Source: Klebsiella terrigena (GTDB taxonomy: Bacteria > Pseudomonadota > Gammaproteobacteria > Enterobacterales > Enterobacteriaceae). Taken from it: a stretch of 64,000 bases of DNA. The first letter of the stretch is position 1; every line of letters starts with the position of its first letter. The position numbers and the translations under genes are program-made. The notes under the pieces are model-generated. The model was not told the DNA's origin, ran no database searches, and saw nothing but the letters and a program-made list of their open reading frames with translations. Where the stretch lies: positions 1 to 64,000 of the forward strand of contig NZ_BJNO01000012.1 of the NCBI RefSeq assembly GCF_006539725.1, read 5' to 3'. Below are positions 44,430-59,347 of this stretch, in pieces.

Positions 44430-44900
44430 ATGAATCCACTGAAAGCCGGTGATATTGCACCGAAATTTAGCTTACCAGACCAGGACGGCGAGGAAGTAAA
44501 TTTGACCGACTTCCAGGGACAGCGTGTTCTGGTTTATTTTTACCCGAAAGCCATGACCCCCGGTTGTACCGTCCAGGCCTGCGGCCTGCGCGATAATATG
44601 GATGACTTAAAAAAAGCGGGCGTTGAGGTACTGGGCATCAGTACGGATAAACCAGAAAAACTCTCCCGTTTCGCCGAAAAAGAGCTGCTGAACTTCACGC
44701 TGCTGTCTGATGAAAACCATCAGGTCTGCGAGCAGTTTGGTATCTGGGGCGAAAAATCGTTTATGGGGAAAACCTACGACGGTATTCACCGTATTAGTTT
44801 CCTGATTGATACAGATGGCAAAGTTGAACACGTGTTTGATAACTTCAAAACCAGCAATCACCACGACGTGGTGCTGAACTGGCTGAAAGAAAACGGCTAA
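44430..44900 (+). CDS. bcp: Thiol peroxidase Bcp (peroxiredoxin)
   Basis: A 156-residue peroxiredoxin of the BCP/PrxQ type that reduces hydroperoxides with thioredoxin or glutaredoxin. The peroxidatic Cys46 is in AMTPGCTVQACGLRDN, with the resolving Cys51 five residues later. The full family frame is present (FYPKAMTPGC; LLSDENHQVCEQFG; RISFLIDTDGKVEHVF). It lies three bases after gcvR, so the two are cotranscribed, and is followed by a strong hairpin. Confidence 0.97.
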   Translation: MNPLKAGDIAPKFSLPDQDGEEVNLTDFQGQRVLVYFYPKAMTPGCTVQACGLRDNMDDLKKAGVEVLGISTDKPEKLSRFAEKELLNFTLLSDENHQVCEQFGIWGEKSFMGKTYDGIHRISFLIDTDGKVEHVFDNFKTSNHHDVVLNWLKENG

Positions 44901-44916
44901 CGTTTTATCGAACGCA

Positions 44917-44953
44917 GGACGCCGGGGCATTTCACCGCCCCGGCGTCCGTTTT
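44917..44953 (+). terminator. bcp intrinsic terminator
   Basis: GGACGCCGGGGC/GCCCCGGCGTCC is a perfect 12-bp stem with an 8-nt loop followed by GTTTT. It lies between the converging bcp and perM genes and may act both ways. Confidence 0.88.
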
Positions 44954-44979
44954 AGCGCCTGGTTCATCAAGCCGTCGCG

Positions 44980-46047
44980 CTATTTATCCTCTTCAACCAC
45001 CAGTCCGTCCGGCCAGGCGTGCACCACCGCCTTGATTAACGTCGCCAGCGGGATGGCAAAGAATACGCCCCAGAATCCCCACAGCCCGCCAAAGATAACC
45101 ACCGACAGAATAATAACCAGCGGATGCAGGTTAACCGCTTCCGAGAACAGCACCGGCACCAGCAGGTTACCGTCCAGTCCTTGAATAATCAGGTAGACCG
45201 CAAACAGGCTCCAGAACTCAGTGCCCGCGCCGAACTGAAACAGCGCCACGCCCACCACCGGAATGGTGACCACGAAGGCGCCAATGTAGGGGATCAGCAC
45301 CGAGAAGCCGACCAGCACCGCCAGCAGCAGCGAATAGTTGAGCCCGAAGAGGATAAAGCCGATCCACGTCGCCACGCCGACGACGATCATCTCCAGCACT
45401 TTACCGCGAATGTAGTTGGTGATTTGCTGATTCATCTCCTTCCACACCTGCCCTGCCAGCCCGCGGTTACGCGGCAGCACGCGGCGTACGGCGTTGAGCA
45501 TCTGCTCTTTGTCTTTCAGCAGGAAGAAAACCATCAGCGGCACCAGCACCAGATAGACCGCCAGCGTCAACAGGCCCACCAGCGAGGCCAGGGAGTACTT
45601 CACCACCGAATCGCCAACGGTCAGCATGCGGTTGCGCATATTGTCCGCCATCGCGTCGATGATCCCGGCGTCCATCAGCGCCGGATAGCGGCGCGGCACG
45701 GTGGCGGCAAAATCGGAGAGCTTATTCAGCATCCCCGGCATATCGCGGATCAGATAGATACCCTGCTGCCAGGCGACGGGCATCACCACGAAGGCCATCA
45801 GCAGCAAAATACCGACAAACAGTATCAGAACGAACGATGTCGCCCAGGTACGAGACAGCCCCACACGCTCGAGCCGGACGGTCGGCCACTCCAGCAGATA
45901 GGCCAGCACGATAGCCACCAGTAGCGGCGCCAGCAGACCGCTGAAAAAGAACATAATGCCGAACCCAGCCAGCAAAATAACCAGCAGCGCTATCGCCTCC
46001 GGATCGCTGAACCGACGGCGGTACCACTGTATTAACATCTCAAGCAT
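44980..46047 (-). CDS. perM: Putative permease PerM (AI-2E exporter superfamily)
   Basis: A 355-residue inner-membrane protein of the AI-2 exporter/PerM family (formerly UPF0118). Eight or so hydrophobic segments, including IALLVILLAGFGIMFFFSGL and LLVAIVLAYLLEWP. The conserved C-terminal core reads ALVGFSVLIPYIGAFV-like and GNLLVPVLFSEAVNLHPL. The substrate is not known. The frame opens seven codons earlier; MLEMLIQWYRRRFSDPEAI at 46047 with AGGGAAGGG is the start. Divergent from bepA over 225 bp with no other gene. Confidence 0.92.
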   Translation of the reverse strand: MLEMLIQWYRRRFSDPEAIALLVILLAGFGIMFFFSGLLAPLLVAIVLAYLLEWPTVRLERVGLSRTWATSFVLILFVGILLLMAFVVMPVAWQQGIYLIRDMPGMLNKLSDFAATVPRRYPALMDAGIIDAMADNMRNRMLTVGDSVVKYSLASLVGLLTLAVYLVLVPLMVFFLLKDKEQMLNAVRRVLPRNRGLAGQVWKEMNQQITNYIRGKVLEMIVVGVATWIGFILFGLNYSLLLAVLVGFSVLIPYIGAFVVTIPVVGVALFQFGAGTEFWSLFAVYLIIQGLDGNLLVPVLFSEAVNLHPLVIILSVVIFGGLWGFWGVFFAIPLATLIKAVVHAWPDGLVVEEDK

Positions 46048-46272
46048 AAACCCTTCCCTGAAGCGCAAAACCGCAACAACCCGAGGAAGTGTATCTAAAT
46101 GTCACAAAAAAGACTTCGCTTTTTATTAGCAAAACCACAAACATGACTTCCCGCAGCAAGATCATATTTTCAACGGCGTCAACGACAGCTAAACTCGCAG
46201 GACGCGCGGAAATGGAACATTACGCCGCCCTACCGGTCAAACTGGCACACCCACATACACAGGACAGAGGTT

Positions 46273-47736
46273 ATGTTCAGGCAGTTAAAGAAAACGCTGG
46301 TGGCAACCGTGATAGCGTCGCTGACGCTGGGTTCGATTTTACCTGCTTTTGCTGACTCCGCAGATACCCTGCCGGATATGGGTACCTCTGCAGGAAGCAC
46401 GCTTTCCATCGGTCAGGAAATGCAGATGGGGGATTACTACGTTCGCCAGCTCCGCGGCAGCGCTCCGTTGATCAACGACCCGCTGCTGGTGCAGTACATT
46501 AACGGATTAGGCATGCGCCTGGTTGCGCACGCCAACTCGGTGCGAACGCCCTTCCACTTCTACCTGATTAACAACGACCAGATTAACGCCTTCGCCTTCT
46601 TTGGCGGCAACGTCGTGCTGCACTCGGCCCTGTTCCGCTACTCGGATACGGAGAGCGAGCTGGCGTCGGTCATGGCGCACGAAATTTCGCACGTCACCCA
46701 GCGCCACCTCGCGCGCGCGATGGAAGACCAAAAGCGCAACGCCCCGCTGACCTGGGTCGGCGCGCTGGGCTCGATTCTGCTGGCGATGGCCAGCCCACAG
46801 GCCGGTATGGCCGCGCTCACCGGCACGCTGGCCGGTACCCAGCAGGGATTAATCAGCTTTACCCGCCAGAATGAAGAAGAGGCCGACCGCATCGGTATTC
46901 AGGTGCTGCAGCGCTCCGGGTTCGATCCGCAGGCCATGCCGGCGTTTATGAGCAAGCTGCTTGACCAGTCGCGCTACTCCACCCGGCCGCCGGAAATGCT
47001 GCTCACCCACCCGCTGCCGGAAAGCCGCCTGTCCGACGCCCGCAACCGCGCGAATCAGATGCGTCCGGTGGTGGTGCAATCGTCGGCCGATTTTTATATG
47101 GCCAAGGCGCGAACGCTGGGGATGTATAACTCCGGGGACAATAAGCTCGGCGACGATTTGCTGAACGCATGGGCGAAAGGCAATATCCGCGAGCAGCACG
47201 CCGCGCAGTACGGCCGCGCCCTGCTGGCGATGGGCAACAATAGCTACGATCTTGCGCGTAAAACCCTGCAGCCCCTGCTGAGCGCCGATCCGCAAAATGC
47301 CTGGTATCTCGATCTGGCAACCGATATTGACCTTGGCCAGAAGAAAACGGCCGATGCGATTAACCGCCTGAAGAACGCCCGCGAAATCCGCACCAACCCG
47401 GTGCTGCAGCTGAACCTCGCCAACGCTTACCTGCAGGGCGGGCAGCCGGCAGAGGCGGCGAATATCCTTAACCGCTACACCTTCAATAATAAAGACGACG
47501 GCAACGGCTGGGACCTGCTGGCGCAGGCGGAAGCGGCCCTTGGCCATCGCGATCAGGAGCTGGCGGCCCGTGCGGAAGGGATGGCGCTGGTCGGCCAGCT
47601 TGCACAGTCTATTTCGCTGCTCAGCAGCGCCAGTTCACAGGTGAAGTTGGGCAGCCTGCAGCAGGCTCGCTACGATGCGCGCATCGATCAGCTGCGCCAG
47701 CTGCAGGAACGCTTCCGCCCATATCAAAAAATGTAA
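46273..47736 (+). CDS. bepA: Beta-barrel assembly-enhancing protease BepA
   Basis: A 487-residue periplasmic M48 metalloprotease and chaperone that helps LptD assembly and degrades misfolded outer-membrane proteins. Signal peptide 1-27 ([18 protein letters not shown]). Zinc motif HEISH at 136-140, third ligand in [15 protein letters not shown] (about 201), lid and HPLPESR loop (about 246). The C-terminal half (about 310-487) is a TPR array ([20 protein letters not shown] onward). GAGG precedes the ATG. yfgD follows ten bases later in the same operon. Confidence 0.97.
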   Translation: MFRQLKKTLVATVIASLTLGSILPAFADSADTLPDMGTSAGSTLSIGQEMQMGDYYVRQLRGSAPLINDPLLVQYINGLGMRLVAHANSVRTPFHFYLINNDQINAFAFFGGNVVLHSALFRYSDTESELASVMAHEISHVTQRHLARAMEDQKRNAPLTWVGALGSILLAMASPQAGMAALTGTLAGTQQGLISFTRQNEEEADRIGIQVLQRSGFDPQAMPAFMSKLLDQSRYSTRPPEMLLTHPLPESRLSDARNRANQMRPVVVQSSADFYMAKARTLGMYNSGDNKLGDDLLNAWAKGNIREQHAAQYGRALLAMGNNSYDLARKTLQPLLSADPQNAWYLDLATDIDLGQKKTADAINRLKNAREIRTNPVLQLNLANAYLQGGQPAEAANILNRYTFNNKDDGNGWDLLAQAEAALGHRDQELAARAEGMALVGQLAQSISLLSSASSQVKLGSLQQARYDARIDQLRQLQERFRPYQKM

Positions 47737-47745
47737 GGAGACCCC

Positions 47746-48105
47746 ATGTCTGACGCGGTAAAAATCTACCATAACCCTCGCTGCTCCAAGAGCCGCGACA
47801 CCCTCAGCCTGCTGAAGGCTAACGGTATCGACCCTGAAGTGGTGCTCTATCTGGAGACGCCGCCGGATGCGGCGACGCTGCGCCAGCTGCTGAAAATGCT
47901 GGGTATGGTGAGTGCCCGCGAGCTGATGCGCCAGAAGGAGGATCTGTATAAGTCACTGGAACTTGCCGATCCTCAGCTCAGCGAAGATGCGCTGATTCAG
48001 GCGATGGTCGACAACCCGAAGCTGATTGAACGCCCTATCGTCGTCAGCCACGGCGAAGCGCGGATCGGCCGACCGCCGGAGCAGGTGCTGGATATCGTGA
48101 ATTAA
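47746..48105 (+). CDS. yfgD: Glutaredoxin-dependent arsenate reductase-like YfgD
   Basis: A 119-residue ArsC-family protein. It has the full catalytic set of glutaredoxin-coupled arsenate reductases: Cys13 in YHNPRCSKSRDTL, and the arginine trio region including IERPIVVSHGEARIGRPPE (about 94-112). No ars genes are nearby, so its physiological role may be different. AAGGAG ribosome site; it follows bepA by ten bases and converges on hda across a weak hairpin. Confidence 0.93.
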   Translation: MSDAVKIYHNPRCSKSRDTLSLLKANGIDPEVVLYLETPPDAATLRQLLKMLGMVSARELMRQKEDLYKSLELADPQLSEDALIQAMVDNPKLIERPIVVSHGEARIGRPPEQVLDIVN

Positions 48106-48112
48106 GCAGGAT

Positions 48113-48133
48113 GCGCCATCGTCATGATGGCGC
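48113..48133. terminator. Hairpin between yfgD and hda
   Basis: GCGCCATC-GTCAT-GATGGCGC is a perfect 8-bp stem between converging stops. No T-run is present on either strand, so it may be a Rho-assisted end or a stabilising hairpin. Confidence 0.5.
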
Positions 48134-48149
48134 CGAACCCAATGGCTCG

Positions 48150-48851
48150 CTAGAGCTTAAGGATCTCTTTAACGAAGGGAATGGTCAGCTTACGTTGGGC
48201 GGTAATAGAAGCGCGATCGAGCTGATCGAGCGTCATAAACAGCGAGCGCATTTCGCGATCGAGGCGCTTGAGCAGGAAGCGGCAGACGTCTTCCGGCATC
48301 TCAAACCCGCGCAGCCGCGCGCGCAGCTGCAGCGCCTGCAGCTTGTCTTCATCGGACAACGGCTGCAGCTTGTAGATTTGTCCCCAGTCGAGGCGCGATG
48401 CCAAATCCGCGAGGCCAAGATTGAGCTGGCGCGGAGGGCTATCACCGGTGATCAGCAGACGGGTTTTACCCGACTCCAGGATGCGGTTGTAAAGGTTGAA
48501 GATCGCCATCTCCCACGGCTCGTCGCCGGCCGCGCATTCGATATTATCGATACAAACCAGCGAAAGCTGTTCCATCCCCTCCAGCACTTCCGGAACAAAC
48601 CACGTACGCTTATCCAGCGGCACGTAGCCCACCGCATCGCCGCGCTGGGAAAGCTCCGCACAGGCGGCATGGAGCAGGTGACTGCGCCCCGCGCCTTCAC
48701 GCGACCAGATATAGATGTACCCACTATGCTCCTGCCGCAGAACGTTCTGTAAGGCAGCGAGAAGAGAAGGATTACCACCTGGCCAAAAACTCGCAAAAGT
48801 TTCATCGTCAGGAAGGTACAGTGGCAAGGAGAGCTGTGCCGGTGCGTTCAG
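48150..48851 (-). CDS. hda: DnaA inactivator Hda, CTG start
   Basis: A 233-residue AAA+ protein that, with the DNA-loaded sliding clamp, stimulates DnaA-ATP hydrolysis and prevents over-initiation. The clamp-binding motif QLSLPL is at residues 6-11, Walker A-like [11 protein letters not shown] near 45-55, Walker [10 protein letters not shown], and the arginine-finger and sensor region [18 protein letters not shown]. The only start that includes QLSLPL is a CTG at 48851, four bases after GAGGT; the next in-frame start is a TTG at 48827, inside the motif. E. coli hda also uses CTG. It lies downstream of uraA. Confidence 0.93.
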   Translation of the reverse strand: MNAPAQLSLPLYLPDDETFASFWPGGNPSLLAALQNVLRQEHSGYIYIWSREGAGRSHLLHAACAELSQRGDAVGYVPLDKRTWFVPEVLEGMEQLSLVCIDNIECAAGDEPWEMAIFNLYNRILESGKTRLLITGDSPPRQLNLGLADLASRLDWGQIYKLQPLSDEDKLQALQLRARLRGFEMPEDVCRFLLKRLDREMRSLFMTLDQLDRASITAQRKLTIPFVKEILKL

Positions 48852-48945
48852 ATGGACCTCATCATAGACTGACAGAAAAACGCGAAGAGTTTATCACGAA
48901 GTCTGCCGTGAGAGAACCGGGCGGGATCGCCGCCCGGCTGGAGGA

Positions 48946-50244
48946 TCAGCGTTTTGCCTCGGCGTCATCAGCCGAATCAGCCGCGTCCAGAACCACCTCT
49001 TCCGGACGCAGGACGCTAATTAATTTGAAGATCAGGCTCAGGGCGACGCCAACGATCGTGGCCAGCGCCATGCCTTTCAGCTCCGCCGCGCCGATGTGCA
49101 CCTTCGCGCCGCTGACGCCAATGATCAAAATCACCGAGGTCAGGATCAGGTTCTGCGCCTTGTTGTAATCGACCTTCGATTCAATCAGCACGCGGATACC
49201 CGATGCGCCGATCACGCCGTACAGCAGCAGCGATACGCCGCCCATTACCGGCAGCGGAATGATCTGAATGGCCGCCGCCAGCTTGCCGACGCAGGAGAGC
49301 AGAATGGCGATAATCGCCGCCCCGCCGATAACCCAGGTACTGTAGACTCGGGTAATCGCCATCACGCCGATGTTTTCACCGTAGGTGGTGTTGGGCGTCG
49401 AGCCAAAGAAGCCGGAGATCATCGTCGACAGGCCGTTGGCAAACATCGAGCGGTGCAGGCCGGGATCGCGAATCAGATCTTTTTTAACAATATTCGCCGT
49501 CACCACCAGGTGCCCGACGTGTTCGGCAATCACCACCAGCGCGGCGGGCAGGATGGTGAAAATCGCAAACCACTCAAAGCGCGGGGTGTAGAAGGTCGGC
49601 AGCGCAAACCAGTGCGCCTCAACGATAGGAGTGGTATCGACAACGCCCATCACAAAGGAGAGCGCGTAGCCCACCAGCACGCCGATAAGAATCGGGATGA
49701 TGGCGAGGAAACCGCGGAACAGCACCGAGCCAAACACCGTCACTCCCAGCGTCACCATTGAGATAATAATGGTTTTGCTATCGGGCGACTGCCCGTCAGC
49801 GGGCAGCAGGCCGGCCATATTCGCCGCGACGCCGGCCAGCTCAAGGCCGATAACCGCGACGATAGCCCCCATAGCCGCCGGCGGGAACATCACGTCCAGC
49901 CAGCCGGTGCCGGCCTTTTTAACAATAAAGGAGACGATGCAGAACAGCACGCCGCACATAATAAAGCCGCCCAGCGCGACCTCATAGCCCAGCGGCAGCA
50001 GCAGCAGAACCGGGGAGATAAACGCAAAGCTCGACCCCAGATAGGCCGGGATTTTGCCCTTACAGATAAACAGGTACAGCAGCGTGCCGATACCGTTAAA
50101 CAGCAGCACGGTAGCCGGGTTGATGTGAAACAGGACTGGCACCAACACCGTTGCGCCAAACATAGCGAACAGATGTTGCAAACTTAGCGGGATTGTCTGT
50201 AAAAGCGGCGGTCTTTCACTCACCCCGATTGCGCGGCGCGTCAT
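48946..50244 (-). CDS. uraA: Uracil:proton symporter UraA
   Basis: A 432-residue inner-membrane uracil permease of the NCS2 family with 14 membrane segments. Family marks: QHLFAMFGATVLVPVLF near residue 23, YLGSSFAFISP (about 69), the QH and substrate region VVIAEHVGHLVVTANIV (Glu241 region), and STPNTTYGENIGVMAITRVYS (Glu290 region). AGAGGAAA ribosome site. It lies 96 bp downstream of upp beyond an attenuating hairpin and provides the uracil used by Upp. Confidence 0.97.
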   Translation of the reverse strand: MTRRAIGVSERPPLLQTIPLSLQHLFAMFGATVLVPVLFHINPATVLLFNGIGTLLYLFICKGKIPAYLGSSFAFISPVLLLLPLGYEVALGGFIMCGVLFCIVSFIVKKAGTGWLDVMFPPAAMGAIVAVIGLELAGVAANMAGLLPADGQSPDSKTIIISMVTLGVTVFGSVLFRGFLAIIPILIGVLVGYALSFVMGVVDTTPIVEAHWFALPTFYTPRFEWFAIFTILPAALVVIAEHVGHLVVTANIVKKDLIRDPGLHRSMFANGLSTMISGFFGSTPNTTYGENIGVMAITRVYSTWVIGGAAIIAILLSCVGKLAAAIQIIPLPVMGGVSLLLYGVIGASGIRVLIESKVDYNKAQNLILTSVILIIGVSGAKVHIGAAELKGMALATIVGVALSLIFKLISVLRPEEVVLDAADSADDAEAKR

Positions 50245-50295
50245 AGTGTTTTCCTCTGAGTGTCGTTTATTAGTTGCTGTTGGCGTGTTTTATTC

Positions 50296-50324
50296 AAAAA
50301 AAAGCCGACTCTTAAAGTCGGCTT
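50296..50324 (-). terminator. Terminator/attenuator between upp and uraA
   Basis: On the minus strand AAGCCGACT-N5-AGTCGGCTT is followed by a run of eight T. It sits between cotranscribed upp and uraA and would lower uraA expression relative to upp. Confidence 0.9.
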
Positions 50325-50340
50325 CTTATTAATGCTGCAA

Positions 50341-50967
50341 TTATTTGGTACCAAAAATCTTATCGCCGGCGTCGCCGAGCCCGGGAATAATATATCCATG
50401 CTCGTTGAGGCCCTGGTCAATGGACGCGGTGTACATCTCGACGTCCGGGTGCGCTTTCTCCAGCGCGGCAATCCCTTCCGGAGCGGCAACCAGTACCAGC
50501 ACCTTGATGCTTGAGCAGCCCGCTTTTTTCAGCAGGTCGATAGTGGCGATCATCGAACCGCCGGTTGCCAGCATCGGGTCAACCACCAGCGCCATACGTT
50601 CGTCGATATTGGAGACCAGCTTCTGGAAGTAAGGCACCGGCTCGAGGGTTTCTTCATCACGGTAGATGCCAACGACGCTGATGCGCGCGCTCGGGACGTG
50701 TTCCAGAACGCCTTCCATCATGCCGAGACCGGCGCGCAGAATAGGCACGACGGTAATTTTCTTACCTTTGATCTGCTCAACTTCAACCGGGCCATTCCAG
50801 CCTTCGATGGTGACCCTTTCGGTCGCCAGGTCGGCGGTGGCTTCATAAGTTAGTAAGCTACCAACCTCTGAGGCGAGTTCACGGAAGCGTTTGGTGCTGA
50901 TGTCGTGCTCGCGCATCAGGCCCAGCTTGTGTTTGACGAGTGGGTGTTTCACTTCCACAATCTTCAT
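50341..50967 (-). CDS. upp: Uracil phosphoribosyltransferase Upp
   Basis: A 208-residue pyrimidine salvage enzyme converting uracil and PRPP to UMP. The PRPP loop is [17 protein letters not shown] (about residues 129-145), the uracil site lies near the C-terminus ([19 protein letters not shown]), and [19 protein letters not shown] is conserved near the N-terminus. The frame is open 32 codons upstream; [16 protein letters not shown] at 50967 with AGAGGAGAAAG is the start. First gene of upp-uraA. Confidence 0.98.
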   Translation of the reverse strand: MKIVEVKHPLVKHKLGLMREHDISTKRFRELASEVGSLLTYEATADLATERVTIEGWNGPVEVEQIKGKKITVVPILRAGLGMMEGVLEHVPSARISVVGIYRDEETLEPVPYFQKLVSNIDERMALVVDPMLATGGSMIATIDLLKKAGCSSIKVLVLVAAPEGIAALEKAHPDVEMYTASIDQGLNEHGYIIPGLGDAGDKIFGTK

Positions 50968-51102
50968 TCTCTTTCTCCTCTGAGGGGCAGCCACAAAAAA
51001 AATCGCGGGATTATACCGCTTTTTCCCATTTGCGCCATAGCCGATATGTTTGACCGGGATCAACCAAAATGCTTTGCGCTGCCTGAGCCAGTATAAATCA
51101 AA

Positions 51103-51130
51103 ATAAAAAAACCCCGCGCAGGCGGGGTTT
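51103..51130 (-). terminator. Terminator of the beta-glucoside cassette
   Basis: On the minus strand AAACCCCGC-CTGC-GCGGGGTTT is followed by TTTTATTTTG. It ends the bglK-bglA transcript 20 bp after the stop and insulates upp. Confidence 0.92.
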
Positions 51131-51149
51131 CACGGGGCTTCCAGGCGGT

Positions 51150-55424
<4,275 letters not shown>

Positions 55425-55431
55425 TAGATAG

Positions 55432-55464
55432 CGCCTCTCACATCCGTCAGAGGCGTTTTTTTTT
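55432..55464 (+). terminator. purMN intrinsic terminator
   Basis: CGCCTCT/AGAGGCG with a 10-nt loop is followed by a run of nine T, eight bases after the purN stop. Confidence 0.92.
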
Positions 55465-55620
55465 GCCACCGCAGTCACCGCTCATCTGCGCCATAACCCC
55501 GGGCGACGGATGCCTTTTTGCGCCCGACGCGCGGCAGCAAACATCAGAATCAGCGTTTTTTGCACACAGAACGAGCAAAGGAAAGCGACCGCCTTTTCTT
55601 CGCAGCGCGTTGAAAGAAAA

Positions 55621-55639
55621 CTGTCATACTTCTTTGACA
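55621..55639 (+). promoter_or_regulatory. Candidate pho box upstream of ppk
   Basis: CTGTCATACTTCTTTGACA resembles the PhoB box (CTGTCATAWAWCTGTCAYW): the first heptamer is perfect, the second is weak. It lies about 72-90 bp before ppk. Pho boxes have been reported upstream of ppk in E. coli and Klebsiella. Confidence 0.42.
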
Positions 55640-55710
55640 TAGTTGGACATTCAATGGCAAAGCTCGCCATAATGAAAAAGCAACATCAATCAACCGGAGT
55701 GTGAGTTGTA

Positions 55711-57771
55711 ATGGGCCAGGAAAAGCTATACATCGAGAAAGAACTCAGCTGGTTATCCTTTAACGAACGCGTACTTCAGGAAGCGGCGGATAAGAGCAAC
55801 CCGCTGATTGAGCGCATGCGTTTTTTGGGCATTTACTCCAACAACCTCGATGAATTTTATAAAGTGCGCTTCGCTGAACTTAAGCGCCGCATCATCATCA
55901 GTGAAGAGCAAGGTAGTACCGCCCATTCTCGCCACTTATTAGGTAAAATCCAGGCCCGGGTGCTGAAGGCCGACCAGGAGTTTGACAGCCTCTACAATGA
56001 GCTGCTGCTGGAGATGGCGCGAAATCAGATCTTCCTGATTAACGAACGCCAGCTGTCGGTCAACCAGCAGTCCTGGCTGCGCAACTACTTTAAGCAGTAC
56101 CTGCGCCAGCACATAACCCCTATTTTGATTAACCGCGAAACGGACCTGATCCAGTTTTTGAAAGATGATTACACCTATCTGGCGGTGGAAATCATTCGCG
56201 GCGACACCATTAACTACGCCCTGCTGGAAATTCCGTCAGATAAAGTTCCGCGCTTTGTTAACCTGCCGCCGGAAGCCCCGCGCCGCCGCAAGCCAATGAT
56301 CCTGCTCGATAACATTCTGCGCTACTGCCTGGATGATATCTTTAAAGGCTTCTTCGATTACGATGCGCTGAACGCCTACTCGATGAAAATGACCCGTGAT
56401 GCCGAGTACGATCTGGTGCACGAGATGGAATCGAGCCTGATGGAGCTGATGTCCTCCAGCCTGAAACAGCGCCTCACCGCCGAGCCGGTGCGCTTTGTTT
56501 ATCAGCGCGACATGCCGGACACCATGGTTGAAATGCTGCGGGCCATGTTCTCGATTTCACGCTATGACTCGATGCTGCCGGGCGGCCGTTACCACAACTT
56601 TAAAGACTTTATCGGCTTCCCGAACGTCGGCAAAGCCAACCTGGTCAACAAGCCGCTGCCGCGCCTGCGCCACACGTGGTTTGATAAGTTCCGCAACGGT
56701 TTCGACGCCATTCGCGAACGCGACGTGCTGCTCTACTACCCGTACCACACTTTTGAGCACGTGCTGGAACTGCTGCGCCAGGCCTCCTTCGACCCCAGCG
56801 TGCTGGCGATCAAAATCAATATTTACCGCGTCGCCAAAGACTCGCGGATCATTGAGTCCATGATCCACGCCGCCCACAACGGTAAAAAAGTCACCGTGGT
56901 GGTCGAGCTGCAGGCGCGCTTTGACGAAGAGGCCAACATTCATTGGGCGAAGCGCCTGACTGAGGCCGGCGTGCACGTTATCTTCTCCGCCCCTGGGCTG
57001 AAGATCCACGCCAAGCTGTTCCTGATTTCGCGTAAAGAGGGCGACGAGGTTGTGCGCTACGCCCATATCGGCACCGGTAACTTCAACGAAAAAACCGCGC
57101 GCCTGTATACCGACTACTCCCTGATCACCGCGGATGCGCGAATTACCAATGAAGTTCGTCGCGTGTTCAACTTTATCGAAAACCCGTACCGCCCGGTTAG
57201 CTTTGACTATCTGCTGGTGTCGCCGCAGAACTCGCGCCGCCTGCTGTATGAGATGATCGATCGCGAAATTGCTAACGCCCAGAACGGCCAGCCTTCCGGG
57301 ATCACCCTTAAGCTGAACAACCTGGTCGATAAGGGCCTGGTTGACCGCCTCTACGCGGCCTCCAGCTCCGGCGTTCCCGTTAACCTGTTAATCCGCGGTA
57401 TGTGCTCCCTGATACCGGGGCTTGAAGGGATTAGCGACAACATTCGCGTTACCAGCATCGTTGACCGCTTCCTGGAGCACGACCGCGTCTATGTCTTTGA
57501 AAACGGCGGCGATAAGCAGGTCTGGCTCTCTTCCGCTGACTGGATGACGCGCAATATCGACTACCGTATTGAAGTCGCCGCGCCGCTGCTTGACCCGCGT
57601 TTGAAACAGCGGGTGCTGGATATTTTTGACATCTTGTTCAACGACACGGTGAAAGCACGCTATCTTGATAAAGAACTGAGTAATAGCTACGTGCCGCGCG
57701 GCAACCGCCGTAAAGTTCGCGCTCAGATGGCGATCTATGACTATCTCAAATCACTCGAACAGCCCGATTAA
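55711..57771 (+). CDS. ppk: Polyphosphate kinase Ppk1
   Basis: A 686-residue membrane-associated kinase that polymerises the gamma-phosphate of ATP into polyphosphate, two residues shorter than E. coli. N domain starts [19 protein letters not shown]; head domain follows; the catalytic C1/C2 domains include [12 protein letters not shown] (autophosphorylated histidine region, about 430-440), [21 protein letters not shown] and the later [19 protein letters not shown]. The two missing residues lie in the segment [18 protein letters not shown] (about 325). GGAG lies upstream of the ATG. Operon with ppx, 3-bp gap. Confidence 0.98.
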   Translation: MGQEKLYIEKELSWLSFNERVLQEAADKSNPLIERMRFLGIYSNNLDEFYKVRFAELKRRIIISEEQGSTAHSRHLLGKIQARVLKADQEFDSLYNELLLEMARNQIFLINERQLSVNQQSWLRNYFKQYLRQHITPILINRETDLIQFLKDDYTYLAVEIIRGDTINYALLEIPSDKVPRFVNLPPEAPRRRKPMILLDNILRYCLDDIFKGFFDYDALNAYSMKMTRDAEYDLVHEMESSLMELMSSSLKQRLTAEPVRFVYQRDMPDTMVEMLRAMFSISRYDSMLPGGRYHNFKDFIGFPNVGKANLVNKPLPRLRHTWFDKFRNGFDAIRERDVLLYYPYHTFEHVLELLRQASFDPSVLAIKINIYRVAKDSRIIESMIHAAHNGKKVTVVVELQARFDEEANIHWAKRLTEAGVHVIFSAPGLKIHAKLFLISRKEGDEVVRYAHIGTGNFNEKTARLYTDYSLITADARITNEVRRVFNFIENPYRPVSFDYLLVSPQNSRRLLYEMIDREIANAQNGQPSGITLKLNNLVDKGLVDRLYAASSSGVPVNLLIRGMCSLIPGLEGISDNIRVTSIVDRFLEHDRVYVFENGGDKQVWLSSADWMTRNIDYRIEVAAPLLDPRLKQRVLDIFDILFNDTVKARYLDKELSNSYVPRGNRRKVRAQMAIYDYLKSLEQPD

Positions 57772-57774
57772 CCT

Positions 57775-59307
57775 ATGCCTATAAACGAAAAAGCCCCTCG
57801 TCCCCAGGAGTTTGCTGCGGTCGACCTTGGTTCAAACAGTTTTCATATGGTGATCGCCCGTGTCGTCGACGGGGCAATGCAGATCATCGGCCGCCTTAAA
57901 CAGCGGGTTCATCTGGCCGATGGTCTGGATGAAAACTCCGTGCTCAGCGAAGAGGCGATCGCGCGCGGGCTTAGCTGCCTGTCGCTGTTTGCCGAACGCC
58001 TGCAGGGCTTTGCGCCCTCCAGCGTCTGCATCGTTGGCACGCATACGCTACGCCAGGCGGCGAACGCGGCCGAGTTTCTCAAGCGCGCGGAGCAGGTTAT
58101 CCCCTATCCGATTGAGATAATCTCCGGTAACGAAGAGGCGCGCCTGATTTTTATGGGCGTTGAGCATACTCAGCCCGAGCGTGGCCGCAAGCTGGTGATT
58201 GATATCGGCGGCGGCTCAACCGAGCTGGTCATCGGCGAAGATTTCGAGCCGCGGCTGGTCGAAAGCCGCAGAATGGGCTGCGTCAGCTTCTCGCAGATTT
58301 ACTTCGCTGGCGGCATTATCAACAAAGAGAATTTCCAGCGCGCGCGCCTGTCGGCGGTGCAAAAGCTGGAAACCCTGGCGTGGCAGTTCCGCATCCAGGG
58401 CTGGACCGTGGCGCTCGGCGCCTCCGGGACCATTAAGGCCGCTCAGGAAGTGCTGATCGCCATGGGCGAGAAGGACGGCTTTATCACCCCTGAACGCCTT
58501 GAAATGCTGGTCGCTGAGCTGCTGAAGTATAAAAACTTCGACTCGCTTAGCCTGCCGGGCCTCTCTGAAGAGCGCAAAGCGGTATTTGCTCCGGGGCTGG
58601 CGATTCTGTGCGGCGTGTTCGATGCGCTGGCCATCAAAGAGCTGCGCCTGTCGGACGGGGCGCTGCGCGAAGGCGTGCTGTACGAGATGGAGGGTCGTTT
58701 CCGCCATCAGGATATCCGCAGCCGCACCGCGCAAAGCCTGGCCAACCAGTACAATATCGACCGCGAACAGGCGCGTCGGGTGCTGGAGACCACCACCCAT
58801 ATCTTTGAGCAGTGGCAGGATCAGAACCCTAAGCTGGATAACCCGAACCTCTCGGCGCTGCTGAAATGGGCAGTTATGCTGCACGAAGTGGGGCTGAATA
58901 TTAACCACAGCGGTATGCATCGCCACTCCGCGTATATTCTGCAGAACAGCGATTTGCCGGGCTTCAATCAGGAGCAGCAGATGCTGATGGCCACGCTGGT
59001 GCGCTATCACCGTAAGGCCATCAAGCTCGACGATTTGCCGCGCTTTACGCTGTTTAAGAAAAAGCAGTTCCTGCCGCTTATTCAGCTCTTACGCCTCGGC
59101 ATTCTGCTGAACAACCAGCGCCAGGCGACGACAACGCCGCCGACGCTGAAGCTGAAGACCGAAGCCAACCACTGGACGCTGGTATTCCCGCACGACTGGT
59201 TTAGCCAAAATGCGCTGGTGCTGCTCGATCTGGAAAAAGAGCAGCAGTACTGGGAAGGCGTACCCGACTGGCTGCTGAAGATTGCCGAAGAAGAGCCTGA
59301 TAGCTAG
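57775..59307 (+). CDS. ppx: Exopolyphosphatase Ppx
   Basis: A 510-residue enzyme that removes terminal phosphate from polyphosphate and related to pppGpp phosphatase. The ASKHA fold is clear: [19 protein letters not shown] (P-loop 1, residues 12-30), catalytic Glu in [14 protein letters not shown] (about 121), [14 protein letters not shown] (about 142-155). The C-terminal HD-like region begins [25 protein letters not shown] (about 365). It starts three bases after ppk, as in E. coli, and ends with a hairpin terminator. Confidence 0.98.
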   Translation: MPINEKAPRPQEFAAVDLGSNSFHMVIARVVDGAMQIIGRLKQRVHLADGLDENSVLSEEAIARGLSCLSLFAERLQGFAPSSVCIVGTHTLRQAANAAEFLKRAEQVIPYPIEIISGNEEARLIFMGVEHTQPERGRKLVIDIGGGSTELVIGEDFEPRLVESRRMGCVSFSQIYFAGGIINKENFQRARLSAVQKLETLAWQFRIQGWTVALGASGTIKAAQEVLIAMGEKDGFITPERLEMLVAELLKYKNFDSLSLPGLSEERKAVFAPGLAILCGVFDALAIKELRLSDGALREGVLYEMEGRFRHQDIRSRTAQSLANQYNIDREQARRVLETTTHIFEQWQDQNPKLDNPNLSALLKWAVMLHEVGLNINHSGMHRHSAYILQNSDLPGFNQEQQMLMATLVRYHRKAIKLDDLPRFTLFKKKQFLPLIQLLRLGILLNNQRQATTTPPTLKLKTEANHWTLVFPHDWFSQNALVLLDLEKEQQYWEGVPDWLLKIAEEEPDS

Positions 59308-59311
59308 CAGG

Positions 59312-59342
59312 CAGGCCGGGCGCTCTGCGTCCGGCCTGTTTT
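59312..59342 (+). terminator. ppx intrinsic terminator
   Basis: CAGGCCGG/CCGGCCTG with additional pairing in the loop is followed by TTTT, between converging ppx and pdeF. Confidence 0.85.
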
Positions 59343-59347
59343 ACCCG

